From Planctomycetota bacterium (lineage in GTDB: Bacteria > Planctomycetota > PUPC01 > JACPCR01): a stretch of 64,000 nt of DNA. Under the pieces are notes generated by a model. The model worked only from the letters and a program-made list of their open reading frames with translations, searched no databases and had not been told where the DNA came from. The position numbers and the translations under genes are program-made. Of this stretch, positions 56,969 through 64,000 are shown in pieces (within the stretch, counting starts at the first letter, position 1; each line of letters opens with the position of its first letter). The stretch is taken from NCBI GenBank assembly GCA_016179685.1, contig JACPCR010000056.1, positions 90,241-154,240 on the forward strand, written 5' to 3'.

Positions 56969-58087
56969 ATGAAGATCACGCGTCTGGAAACCTTTCTCGT
57001 GAAGCCGCGTTGGTTGTTCCTGAAGATGCACACCGACTCGGGCCTTGTGGGCCTCGGAGAGCCGATCCTCGAGGGCCGGGCCCGGACCGTTGCCACGGCC
57101 GTCCAGGAGCTGTCGTCTTACCTGATCGGGAAGGACCCTCGGCGCATTCAGCACCACTGGCAGGCCATGTACCGCCATGCCTTCTACCGCGGCGGGCCCA
57201 TCCTCACCAGCGCCATCAGCGGCGTGGAGCAGGCTCTCTGGGACCTTCTGGGCAAGTCCCTCAACACGCCCGTTTATCAGCTCCTCGGCGGCGCTTGCCG
57301 TGACCGAATCCGCATCTACAAGGGCGTCGGGGGCCGCACTCCCGAGCAGGCCGCAGCGGCCGTTCGGTCGGCCCTGAATGAAGGTTTCACCGCGTTGAAG
57401 ACCGGCGTGGCGCAGGAAGCGCCCATCGCCAGCATCGATTCGCCGGCCGTCGTCGACACCGCTGTCGAGGTCTTCGCCGCCATGCGCGAGGCCGCGGGCC
57501 AAAAAACGGACATCGCTATCGATTTCCACGGGGCCATCAACCCCGCCATGGCCATGAGGCTCATCAAGGCCTATGAGCCCTACGCTCCTTTCTTCATCGA
57601 AGAACCCTGCCAGTGCCAGAATGTGGACGTCCTCGCCACCATCGCCCGGTCCACCACCATCCCGATCGCCACCGGCGAGCGCCTGTTCACCAAGTGGGCG
57701 TTCCGGGAGGTGCTCGAGAAGCAGGCCGCGGCCGTCCTTCAGCCCGACTTGTGCCACGCTGGCGGCATCATGGAGTGCCGGTTCATCGCGGCGATGGCCG
57801 AGTCCTACTATGCCTCGATCGCGCCGCACAATCCCCTGGGCCCCATCTCGCTGGCCGCGGGAATCCAGCTTGCCGCGTGCACCCCCAACTTCCTCATCCT
57901 CGAGCATACCACCCTCGGCGAGGGCTACCTCAAGGAGCCCTTCCGCATCAAGAACGGCTACATCGATCTGCCGGCGCGGCCCGGCCTCGGCATCGATCTG
58001 GATGAGCAGGCCATGGCGGACAAGTTGGGGCACGACTGGCGCAACCCGGAGAGCTACCACCGCGACGATTCGGTGGCGGACTGGTGA
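56969..58087 (+). CDS. Enolase-superfamily sugar-acid dehydratase, galactonate-dehydratase-like
   Basis: 372 aa from the ATG at 56969 (GAGGAAAGAGG upstream); the GTG or ATG at 56951 is rejected. Mandelate-racemase-type motifs: MHTDSGLVGLGEP near residue 25, ISGVEQALWDLLGK, LNEGFTALKTG, then the metal ligands in AIDFHGA, FFIEEP and PIATGERLFTKW, and APHNPLGPIS with the catalytic His. This order fits D-galactonate dehydratase-like enzymes, which make 2-keto-3-deoxy acids. The exact substrate is not certain. No sugar operon partners lie nearby. Confidence 0.85.
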   Translation: MKITRLETFLVKPRWLFLKMHTDSGLVGLGEPILEGRARTVATAVQELSSYLIGKDPRRIQHHWQAMYRHAFYRGGPILTSAISGVEQALWDLLGKSLNTPVYQLLGGACRDRIRIYKGVGGRTPEQAAAAVRSALNEGFTALKTGVAQEAPIASIDSPAVVDTAVEVFAAMREAAGQKTDIAIDFHGAINPAMAMRLIKAYEPYAPFFIEEPCQCQNVDVLATIARSTTIPIATGERLFTKWAFREVLEKQAAAVLQPDLCHAGGIMECRFIAAMAESYYASIAPHNPLGPISLAAGIQLAACTPNFLILEHTTLGEGYLKEPFRIKNGYIDLPARPGLGIDLDEQAMADKLGHDWRNPESYHRDDSVADW

Positions 58088-58444
58088 GCTAACCCAGGGC
58101 AGCTCAGGGAAGCATGGAGCGTGGAGAAGGAAGCGGGGAGCAAGGAGCGGGAAGCGGGCAGAAACCCGACCGGTTTCCAGGTGGAAAAGTTGGCTTTCGA
58201 AGTAGACCCGCCGCTGTGCGGCGGGGGGCCATTTGCCAACTCTGCGGTCGCACAGCGACCGCGCAACTCTGCGGTCGCACAGCGACCGCGCTACACCAAC
58301 CACCAACCGATTCACGAAGTGGCCATTGTTCGTTCCCATTCGGGCCCGCGGTTGGCCTTGCGTCTCGTGACCCCGAAGGTAAGATAAGAAATGCTCGAAA
58401 GCGCCTTCGATTCTATCTGCCTGTCCCAAGCGGGAGATACGTAG
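58088..58444. repeat. Intergenic region with a 27-bp tandem repeat
   Basis: CAACTCTGCGGTCGCACAGC, continuing GACCGCG, occurs twice in tandem at 58237-58263 and 58264-58290. GCGGTCG/CGACCGC is a palindrome. Related sequence lies in the 32.3-kb tandem repeat. The spacer also contains AAGGAGCGGGAAGCGGG-like purine text and the CCAACCACCAACC words also seen at 28300. No gene. Confidence 0.7.
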
Positions 58445-60706
58445 ATGTGCCAGGCGAACATTCGCTCCATCGCGCTGTTTTTGCTCGTTACGTGCGTCGG
58501 ATGGCCTTGCGTCTCGGCGGAGGACCGGGGGTTACGCGTTGAGGTGGAGGCGGTTCTTGGCCAGGAGGCGGATATCCCCCGATATCATGCTTTGGTTATC
58601 GGCATCAACGAGTATGACCACCTGCAGGACCTGCGGAAGGCTGAGGATGACGCGCGGGAGGTCGCCGAGCTTCTTGCCGAGAAATTCGGCTTCGAAGAGG
58701 TGAAGCTGCTGCCGACGGAGGGCGCCAGCAGGGTGACACGAAGAGATATTTTCCGAGAGTTGGACCGGCTGCGGAAGGAGTTGACCGACAGGGACTCTCT
58801 GCTGATTTACTACGCCGGCCACGGGGAATATGACAAGGAGTTGGACATGGGGTTTTGGATTCCTTCGGATGCGAGGCGGACGGTGGACGACGGGCCTGCG
58901 CGGGACGACTGGATTTGGAACTCACAGCTTATGCAGCACATCAAGTCCATGAAGGCCCGGCACATCCTCATCTTGAGCGATGCGTGCTTCAGCGGATCGC
59001 TGTTCCGTTCCAGCACGCCGGACCTATCCGCCAGGGAGCACACCTGGTATCGCCGGGCTTTGACGAAGCCGAGCCGGTGGGGAGTCTCGAGTGGTGACCT
59101 GGAAGAGGTGCCGGATGACAGCGTGTTCACGGTGAAGGTGAAGCAGATATTGCGGTATCCGCCGCAGCCGGTGTTTTCCGCGTCGGAGCTTGGAAATTGG
59201 CTGGTGAAGGAGGTGGCGGAGCATACGCAACGACAGCCGTTGTTCGGTCCACTGAATGACCCGAAAGACATGCGAGAGGGCCAATTCATCTTCCTGGCCC
59301 GGGGACCGCAGCCTGGAAATGGACCGGTCACTCCGCCGGATGAAAAGCCTTCGAAGCCGAAGAATGAGGAGACGACGCGCCCGCGCGTGACGCGGCTTTC
59401 TGCGGACGTGTGGGTGGACAGCGATCCGCAGGGAGCGGAGGTCTACGTGGATGGTGAGGCGAGCGGGAAGAAGACGCCGACGAAGGTGACGATTGACCTG
59501 GCCGCAGTAATGACGCGTGAGGTTAAAATTTCACTCCGCATGGAAGACTACGCGACGAAGGACGTGGCCGTCACGGTCGAGCGGGGCGAGGAGCAGCGTC
59601 TGGAGGCCTTGCGCCTGGAGAAGCGGTCCGGAGAAGTGAGCATCCGCAGCGAGCCCGCAGGTGCGGAAATTTTCGTAGATGGGCAGGAGAAGGCGGCGGG
59701 GAGGACGCCGACGAAATTGAAGGTGGACCTCTCGGAGAGCCGGACGCGGGACGTGAAGGTTTCGGTGCGTCTGAAGCGTTACAAGGCGAAGGACTTGGTG
59801 GTGACGGTGACGCGCGGGGCCGAGGTTGAACTGGAAACCATCCACCTCGAAGAATCGAAGGAGGCCGAGGTTTACACCACCTGGCCGTTCAATGAGACGG
59901 AGGCGAAGCGCCGTCAGAAGGAGACGGCGGACTTCCTGGGCGTGCCGGTGGAGTATGACGAGGAGCTGCCGGGCGGGGTGAAGATGCGGATGGTGCTGGT
60001 CCCTGCGGGCGAGTTTGACATGGGGAGTCCGGATGGGGAGTCGGGCCGGGGCGATTACGAGGTTCAGCACCGCGTCCGGCTCACGAAGCCATTTTACATG
60101 GGGAAGTATGAAGTGACGCAGGCGCAGTGGGAGGCCGTGACGGGGAAGAACCCCAGCAAGTTCAAGGGGGATCAGAATCCGGTGGAGGAGGTGAGCTGGG
60201 AGGACGTGCAGGGCTTCGTCCAGAAGCTGAATGCAAAGGGAGGCCCCGATAAAGCGGGTGAATACAAACGGGTCTATGGGTTGCCGACGGAGGCGCAGTG
60301 GGAGTATGCGTGCCGAGGGGGGACTGATACAGCATATAGTTGGGGAATGAGCTTTAAACAGGGAAAATGTAACGTTGAAAATGATGTCGGAAGTAGTGAT
60401 GATGCGAATGTGGCAATGTTTAAGAGTATGGGGCTTCCGACGGACAGCACTGTTCCAGTTGGGAAATTTTTGGCGAATGCGTGGGGGTTTCATGACATGC
60501 ACGGGAATGTTTGGGAGTGGTGTCAGGATTGGTATGCTGGGTATGAGCAGGGAGAGGTGACTGATCCGATCGGATCAGCCGGCAGCCTCCGGGTCTTTCG
60601 TGGCGGCGGTTGGGGCTACGCCGCGCACAACTGCCGGTCGGCGCTTCGCCCCGCCGCCTTTCGCCGGGCTACCGGGACGACTCCCTGGGCTGCCGCCTCG
60701 TCCTGA
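58445..60706 (+). CDS. DGR target protein: secreted caspase-like protease with PEGA domains and FGE/C-type-lectin fold
   Basis: 753 aa as read. A signal peptide (SIALFLLVTCVGW, cleavage near VSAED) is followed by a caspase-like p20 domain (residues ~45-250). It has His126 in YYAGHG and Cys181 in SDACFSGS, the catalytic pair. Two PEGA domains (~320-390, VDSDPQGAEVYVDG; ~396-465, IRSEPAGAEIFVDG) follow. Residues ~512-753 are FGE-sulfatase/SUMF1-type (VLVPAGEFDMGS, YEVTQAQWEAVTGKNPS, LPTEAQWEYACRGG), the C-type-lectin fold used in DGR targets. VR covers ~712-753. A net +2-nt indel makes the end FRRATGTTPWAAASS; deleting two bases restores RDDSLGCRLVLRSFP with a stop at 60720. Probably periplasmic or surface-exposed, binding variable ligands and gating the protease (inference). 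Confidence 0.9.
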   Translation: MCQANIRSIALFLLVTCVGWPCVSAEDRGLRVEVEAVLGQEADIPRYHALVIGINEYDHLQDLRKAEDDAREVAELLAEKFGFEEVKLLPTEGASRVTRRDIFRELDRLRKELTDRDSLLIYYAGHGEYDKELDMGFWIPSDARRTVDDGPARDDWIWNSQLMQHIKSMKARHILILSDACFSGSLFRSSTPDLSAREHTWYRRALTKPSRWGVSSGDLEEVPDDSVFTVKVKQILRYPPQPVFSASELGNWLVKEVAEHTQRQPLFGPLNDPKDMREGQFIFLARGPQPGNGPVTPPDEKPSKPKNEETTRPRVTRLSADVWVDSDPQGAEVYVDGEASGKKTPTKVTIDLAAVMTREVKISLRMEDYATKDVAVTVERGEEQRLEALRLEKRSGEVSIRSEPAGAEIFVDGQEKAAGRTPTKLKVDLSESRTRDVKVSVRLKRYKAKDLVVTVTRGAEVELETIHLEESKEAEVYTTWPFNETEAKRRQKETADFLGVPVEYDEELPGGVKMRMVLVPAGEFDMGSPDGESGRGDYEVQHRVRLTKPFYMGKYEVTQAQWEAVTGKNPSKFKGDQNPVEEVSWEDVQGFVQKLNAKGGPDKAGEYKRVYGLPTEAQWEYACRGGTDTAYSWGMSFKQGKCNVENDVGSSDDANVAMFKSMGLPTDSTVPVGKFLANAWGFHDMHGNVWEWCQDWYAGYEQGEVTDPIGSAGSLRVFRGGGWGYAAHNCRSALRPAAFRRATGTTPWAAASS

Positions 60707-60708
60707 GG
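60580..60708 (+). repeat. DGR variable repeat (VR)
   Basis: 129 bases, matching TR at 62785-62911. By hand alignment 21 substitutions all fall on TR adenines; non-A positions are unchanged. The 3' 24 bases, from CTGGGCTGCCGCCTCG to CTGAGG, are identical and would act as the IMH. A 2-nt insertion lies where TR has AAT and VR has GCCTT (about 60656-60660). Confidence 0.93.
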
Positions 60709-60781
60709 TCTTTTCCTTGATCCCTTTTTCTCTTTTTCCCTTGGAATTGGCTGCTGGGTTTTACTGCCTGAAGGGAGCGGT

Positions 60782-60828
60782 GGGCTGAGGCCTGCGCCCG
60801 TTGCGTAGCCGGGCGCAGGCCTCAGCCC
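60782..60828. promoter_or_regulatory. 19-bp perfect inverted repeat downstream of VR
   Basis: Arms 60782-60800 and 60810-60828, 9-nt loop, no T tract. It is 74 bases after VR. DGRs often have a hairpin or cruciform just after the IMH that aids retrohoming; this one is further away. A terminator-like or RNA-stability role is also possible. Confidence 0.6.
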
Positions 60829-60936
60829 AAGCGACCGAAAGGCAGCGGCTTGGGATTGTAGGGAGTCCAGAGGGGCAAAGCCCCTCTGGTGCGCGGCGGA
60901 GGGACCGGCAAAGTTTGCAGAATTGGATTCAAGGCG

Positions 60937-61446
60937 ATGTTGGTGAAAGTGCTCACGGTGAAATACGTAGAAGGAGTGGACGGATTTGACGATGCCGCGC
61001 TCCGCAGTTTCTGCCTGAACCACACCGTAATAGATATTCGGGAGGAATTCTTCCTGTTCAGAGGAGTTCCGCATTGGAGTTTTGTGATACGGTACGAGTC
61101 AACGCCTGCTATCTGCGAGAAGAAACCGGAAACAAGAAAGCGTGATGAAGATTGGCGAGAGTGGATATCTAATGAGCAGATGCCGTGTTTCGAAGCATTG
61201 AGGGAATGGCGGAACGACCAGGCCCAACAGGAGGGCATTTCGGCGTACATCATAGCGACCAATCGAATACTGGCCGAGATTGTGCGGCGGCGTCCAACGT
61301 CGTTAGAGGCTCTCAAAGAAATTCGTGGTTTTGGCCCATCGAAACTCAAGAATTACGGCAAGGCGATCCTGGCTCTGTTGAATACTTCGCCACCGCAGAT
61401 GTCAACGCCCACCGAGGAGAGCGCTGATGGAAGCAAACTCCAGTGA
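60937..61446 (+). CDS. HRDC-domain DGR accessory protein
   Basis: 169 aa from the ATG at 60937; a GTG at 60889 would add 16 residues of poor quality. The N-terminal half (VLTVKYVEGVDGFDDAALRSF, HTVIDIREEFFLFRGVPHWS) is beta-rich and unassigned. Residues ~75-165 are an HRDC-type helical domain: CFEALREWRNDQAQQEGI, AYIIATNRILAEIVRRRP, and EEIRGFGPSK-like (LKEIRGFGPSKLKNYGKAIL). HRDC genes are known companions of some DGRs, probably binding nucleic acid. The avd start lies 20 bases inside this gene, so they are coupled. Confidence 0.85.
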   Translation: MLVKVLTVKYVEGVDGFDDAALRSFCLNHTVIDIREEFFLFRGVPHWSFVIRYESTPAICEKKPETRKRDEDWREWISNEQMPCFEALREWRNDQAQQEGISAYIIATNRILAEIVRRRPTSLEALKEIRGFGPSKLKNYGKAILALLNTSPPQMSTPTEESADGSKLQ

Positions 61447-61780
61447 CGATATCCCCATCCTCCAGCGGTGGTATTCCTTCCTGTCCTGGATGATGGACGT
61501 CACCGAGAAGTTCCCGAAACGGATACGATGGTCTTTGACGAGCCGGGTCGAATCGCTATCCGTGGAGATTCTTGAAGATCTGATGGAGGCGAAGTATCGG
61601 CGGAAAAAGTTAGACCTTCTGCTGGCCCTGAACCGGAAGCTGGCCCGGTTGAGAATTCTGCTGCGCCTGTGCCACGAGAAGCAATACCTATCGATGGGAG
61701 CTTACGAGACAGCAAGCCGGCGAGTGGACGAGTGCGGGCAGATGCTGGGAGGCTGGATCAAGGAGCAGAGAGGCGAATGA
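61427..61780 (+). CDS. avd: Avd-type DGR accessory protein (four-helix bundle)
   Basis: 117 aa, almost all helical: IPILQRWYSFLSWMMDVTEKF, PKRIRWSLTSRVESLSVEIL, KLDLLLALNRKLARLRILLR, and MGAYETASRRVDECGQMLGGW. This is the Avd pattern (basic four-helix bundle, pentamer-forming in phage BPP-1) that binds RT and template RNA. Overlaps the HRDC gene (20 bases) and RT (ATGA). The Shine-Dalgarno-like GAGGAGAGCG lies within the HRDC gene. Confidence 0.92.
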   Translation: MEANSSDDIPILQRWYSFLSWMMDVTEKFPKRIRWSLTSRVESLSVEILEDLMEAKYRRKKLDLLLALNRKLARLRILLRLCHEKQYLSMGAYETASRRVDECGQMLGGWIKEQRGE

Positions 61781-62934
61781 AACGCCACGGATACTTTTTC
61801 GAACGAATCGTCGCCTTTGCGAATCTGCTGGCAGCGGCCCAAAGCGCCCTGCGAGGCAAGAAACCCGGCCGCGAGAGCGAAGCTCTCTTCTTGGAAATGG
61901 AGAGGAAACTCATTCGAGTGCAGCGGGAAGTAGCTGAAGGAACCTATCGGCCACAGCGTTATGAGACGTTCTGGGTGCGGGACCCCAAAGTGCGGCGGAT
62001 CTGCGCGGCGCCGTTGCTTGACCGTGTGGTGCATCACGCGATCTGCCGGGTGCTGGAGCCACTTTTCGACTCCTGGCAGATTCCGGACAGCTATGCCTGC
62101 CGCGCAGGCAAGGGACAACACGCGGCGGTCCGCCGCGCTCAGAGCCTGGCGCGGGGGCATCTTTTCTTCGCCAGAGCCGACATCCGCAAGTTTTTTGAGT
62201 CAGTGAACCACGAGGTTCTGGAGACCCTGTTGGTGCGAAAATTCAAGGATGCCCGACTGTTGAGGCTGCTTTCGACCATCATCCGCCATGGGGACCCGGC
62301 ATTGCCGGACGGGCGGGGTTTGCCGATCGGGAACTTGACGAGCCAATATTTTGCCAACTTCTACTTGAATTTCCTGGACCATTTCGTAAAGGAAGAGTTG
62401 AAGGCAGGAGCTTATCTGAGGTACATGGACGACATGGTGTTTTTTTCGAACGATCGGGACACGCTGCACGGATGGTTGTATGAATCGCAGCAGTTCCTGC
62501 GGGAGCGGCTGAAGCTGGAATGGAAGCAATGCGCATGCTTCGTGTCGCCTGTCGCGGTGGGGATGCCGTTTCTAGGATGCCGCGTTTTCCCATCGGTCGT
62601 GCGACTGAAGGGGCCGTCCAGGATTCGATTTTACCGCAAATGGACGCAGCGGGAGAGGGAATGGAATGAGGGCCGGATCGAGGAGGAGCAATTCCTGCAA
62701 TCCGCATCGAGTTTGCTCGGGCATATTCGGCAGATGAACTGTCGCGAGATGTGCCGAGGCTTTTTTTGGGGCGAGGGCCGCAGGCGGCAGCAACCGGGTC
62801 AATCGTGGCGGCAGTTGGAACAACGCCGCGCACAACTGCCGGTCGGCGAATCGCAACAACAATTCGCCGGGCAACCGGAACAACAACCTGGGCTGCCGCC
62901 TCGTCCTGAGGCCGGAACGACGCCCGATGGATGA
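61777..62934 (+). CDS. DGR reverse transcriptase
   Basis: 385 aa. The ATG overlaps the avd stop; a longer upstream frame is the shadow of avd. RT motifs: RYETFWVRDPKVRRICAAPL, DRVVHHAICRVLEPLF, DSYACRAGKGQHAA, the first catalytic Asp in ARADIRKFF (about 135), RGLPIGNLTSQYFANFYLN (DGR/retron-like), and YLRYMDDMVFF with the catalytic YMDD (216-219). It makes error-prone cDNA from TR RNA. The last ~50 residues (RRRQQPGQSWRQLEQ...) are encoded by TR in another frame, so the functional RT may end earlier, around GHIRQMNCREMCRGF. Confidence 0.94.
   Translation: MKRHGYFFERIVAFANLLAAAQSALRGKKPGRESEALFLEMERKLIRVQREVAEGTYRPQRYETFWVRDPKVRRICAAPLLDRVVHHAICRVLEPLFDSWQIPDSYACRAGKGQHAAVRRAQSLARGHLFFARADIRKFFESVNHEVLETLLVRKFKDARLLRLLSTIIRHGDPALPDGRGLPIGNLTSQYFANFYLNFLDHFVKEELKAGAYLRYMDDMVFFSNDRDTLHGWLYESQQFLRERLKLEWKQCACFVSPVAVGMPFLGCRVFPSVVRLKGPSRIRFYRKWTQREREWNEGRIEEEQFLQSASSLLGHIRQMNCREMCRGFFWGEGRRRQQPGQSWRQLEQRRAQLPVGESQQQFAGQPEQQPGLPPRPEAGTTPDG
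62785..62911 (+). repeat. DGR template repeat (TR)
   Basis: 127 bases at the 3' end of the RT ORF, rich in AAC codons. In the target frame it reads GSNRVNRGGSWNNAAHNCRS and continues ANRNNNSPGNRNNNLGC. It matches VR except at adenines and the 2-nt indel. Three in-frame runs of Asn codons are the mutable positions. Confidence 0.94.
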
Positions 62935-63115
62935 CGTTTACTGGATGTCATCCCTGAGCAGCAGGTTTTGACCACGGCCCTCGTCCTGCGCCTCGCGAAA
63001 GTGGGGCCAAAGAAGCGCGTCCCGGCGGGGGCTGGTAGGTCCGCTGGAAGGCGGAATCGAACGTCCCCGCCGGGACGACTTTCAATTATCCGGGTATGGA
63101 CCTGGGCGTGCCGCT
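62935..63115. other. Spacer after RT/TR with a 13-bp inverted repeat
   Basis: CGTCCCGGCGGGG (63018-63030) and CCCCGCCGGGACG (63065-63077) are inverted with a 34-nt loop. They may end the TR RNA or belong to a decayed element. No other gene. Confidence 0.45.
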
Positions 63116-63210
63116 CCGTTCAGGAGCCATGTTGTGCATCATGCGCTGATCAACGTCATCGGGCCGCTCTTCGAGCGTCGCTTCCACTTTGACAGCTACG
63201 CAAATCGGAG
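63116..63210 (+). pseudogene. Fragment of a second reverse transcriptase
   Basis: [20 protein letters not shown] followed by [11 protein letters not shown] aligns with residues 79-109 of the intact RT (DRVVHHAICRVLEPLF...DSYACR) but belongs to another lineage. Similarity stops on both sides and no start or catalytic motif remains. It is a remnant of another DGR or retroelement. Confidence 0.7.
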
Positions 63211-63385
63211 GCAGGAGTGCCCGTTGGTCGTCACGCGCTTTAGCCCGCCGGCTGCTACGGCGTCCCGGTTGTATTATTTGGAGGCTACACCTGCCCCCGC
63301 AAGGCGGAGTCGCTCCGTGTGAGCGATTGTCCGGCGTCTGCTTCGCTTGAGGTGGCGGACCGAAGAACGACGGCTCTGCCCGCGG

Positions 63386-63567
63386 CGTAACTGCTTAGTG
63401 ATCGTCACCGGAGGCCTGTTTCTGTGAGTCCCCTAGGGACGTCCGAAAATAGCCCAGGGCACAAGTTCGCCGAAGCCCCCGCGAAGGCGAACGCAGCCCT
63501 GGAAAGGGAAAGCGCATCAACCACAAGAGTCCCGTAGGGACGACAGAAGTTTTCGCTAAGGAGTTAC
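63386..63567 (-). repeat. Inverted partner of the 20345-20525 repeat
   Basis: About 180 bases, near-identical to the reverse complement of 20345-20525. Contains GTCCC-GGGACG palindromes and no gene. Confidence 0.8.
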
Positions 63568-63608
63568 CCCGCGGCAAGTAGTCTCATGGGGACGAACGTG
63601 GCGGGCAG

Positions 63609-63649
63609 TTTTTTTTTGGCGGGTTTTTTCAGTGTTTGGGGATTAAGAG
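63609..63649 (-). repeat. Inverted partner of the 18443-18482 repeat
   Basis: TTTTGGCGGGTTTTTTCAG followed by TGTTTGGGGATTAAGAG is the reverse complement of the block at 18443-18482 with one or two changes. Confidence 0.7.
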
Positions 63650-63702
63650 AGTAGAGGCTCAAGTTGCACAGTCTTCGCATCTCCCCGGTCGAGGCGTTGC
63701 GG

Positions 63703-63902
63703 GTTGGAGTGACGCCTTGAGGCGTTGCGAATTGGAGTGACGCCTTGAGGCGTTGAACTACTCGGACAACGGCTAAAGCCGTCACTCCAACTTTGGTTGG
63801 GGCCGTCACGCCGCGTTAGGAGTGACGCCTTGAGGCGTTGCGGGTTGGAGTCACGCCTTGAGGCGTTGAACTACTCGGACAACGGCTAAAGCCGTCACTC
63901 CA
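63703..63902. repeat. Tandem-like block of GACGCCTTGAGGCGTT palindromes
   Basis: GGAGTGACGCCTTGAGGCGTTG occurs several times. GTTGAACTACTCGGACAACG followed by GCTAAAGCCGTCACTCC occurs at 63752 and 63865, 113 bases apart. CGCCTTGAGGCG is a palindrome. The region 63568-64000 has no gene. Confidence 0.75.
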
Positions 63903-64000
63903 ACGAATAGCGTTTTATCGCCTCGTCGTTCGGCGACGAGCGATAAAACGTGGTTGAACTAAGCCGCTGAGGTACGGGGTGTGCGGTGAGTGATTGGGGA

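Noticed and set aside
62968..63322. Small ORFs after the RT as genes
   Set aside because: They read the RT remnant and hairpins out of frame and have no motifs or ribosome-binding sites.

Overview
The window is a GC-rich bacterial chromosome segment. No rRNA or tRNA gene and no CRISPR array was seen. The gene content suggests an anaerobic or facultative Gram-negative bacterium of the Planctomycetes/PVC group or an allied candidate phylum. Reasons are the anaerobic (cbi) cobalamin route, an outer-membrane beta-barrel protein, giant secreted PQQ-propeller/CBM9-like and jelly-roll proteins, an NPCBM-domain protein, HEAT-repeat proteins, two PhyH dioxygenases, and a groEL-groES-groEL arrangement. 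The phylum assignment is an inference from content only.

Positions 1-16591 hold a tightly packed (mostly ATGA-type overlaps) cobalamin operon on the + strand: cobT (3' end), cobS, a cobD-cobQ fusion, cbiB, cobO, cbiC, a small peptide gene plus radical SAM/SPASM gene (cbpA/cbpB type), cbiX, a cbiM-cbiN fusion, cbiQ, cbiO, cbiD, cbiE, cbiL, a cbiF-cbiG fusion, cbiH and cbiJ. It covers cobalt uptake, cobalt insertion, ring methylation and contraction, adenosylation and the aminopropanol/nucleotide-loop steps; cbiT, cbiA and cobU are not in the window. pabB follows. dnaN (minus strand) borders an intergenic region with four near-consensus DnaA boxes, a candidate replication origin.

From 20.5 to 30.1 kb lies a + strand run of secreted proteins: a 1773-aa PQQ-propeller/TPR/CBM9-like protein, an S41 carboxyl-terminal protease with HEAT repeats, an NPCBM protein, and a cytosolic STAS protein. 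From 30 to 46.8 kb come a beta-barrel protein, a 68-bp tandem repeat, a structured RNA candidate with its own promoter and intrinsic terminator, an SLC13 transporter, a truncated PfkB kinase remnant, a 2157-aa secreted jelly-roll protein, two PhyH dioxygenases around a membrane protein and a polysaccharide deacetylase, and a CocE-type hydrolase. From 47.2 to 55.2 kb is a proteostasis block: groEL1 with a His-rich/GGM tail, groES, a tail-less groEL2, a HEAT-repeat protein, dnaJ, grpE and an FmdB zinc-ribbon protein. An ankyrin-repeat protein and an enolase-superfamily dehydratase follow.

The most interesting part is 58.4-63.3 kb: a complete diversity-generating retroelement (DGR). Its target is a secreted caspase-like protease fused to two PEGA domains and a formylglycine-generating-enzyme/C-type-lectin fold domain. 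The 129-bp variable repeat (VR) at its 3' end matches a 127-bp template repeat (TR) at the 3' end of the reverse transcriptase gene. All substitutions that I see fall on TR adenines. The cassette carries both an HRDC-domain gene and an avd gene in front of the RT. The VR has a net +2-nt indel that frameshifts the last residues of the target. A fragment of a second RT lies just downstream. Several dispersed inverted repeats, including a ~180-bp pair 43 kb apart, mark the ends of the accessory region.
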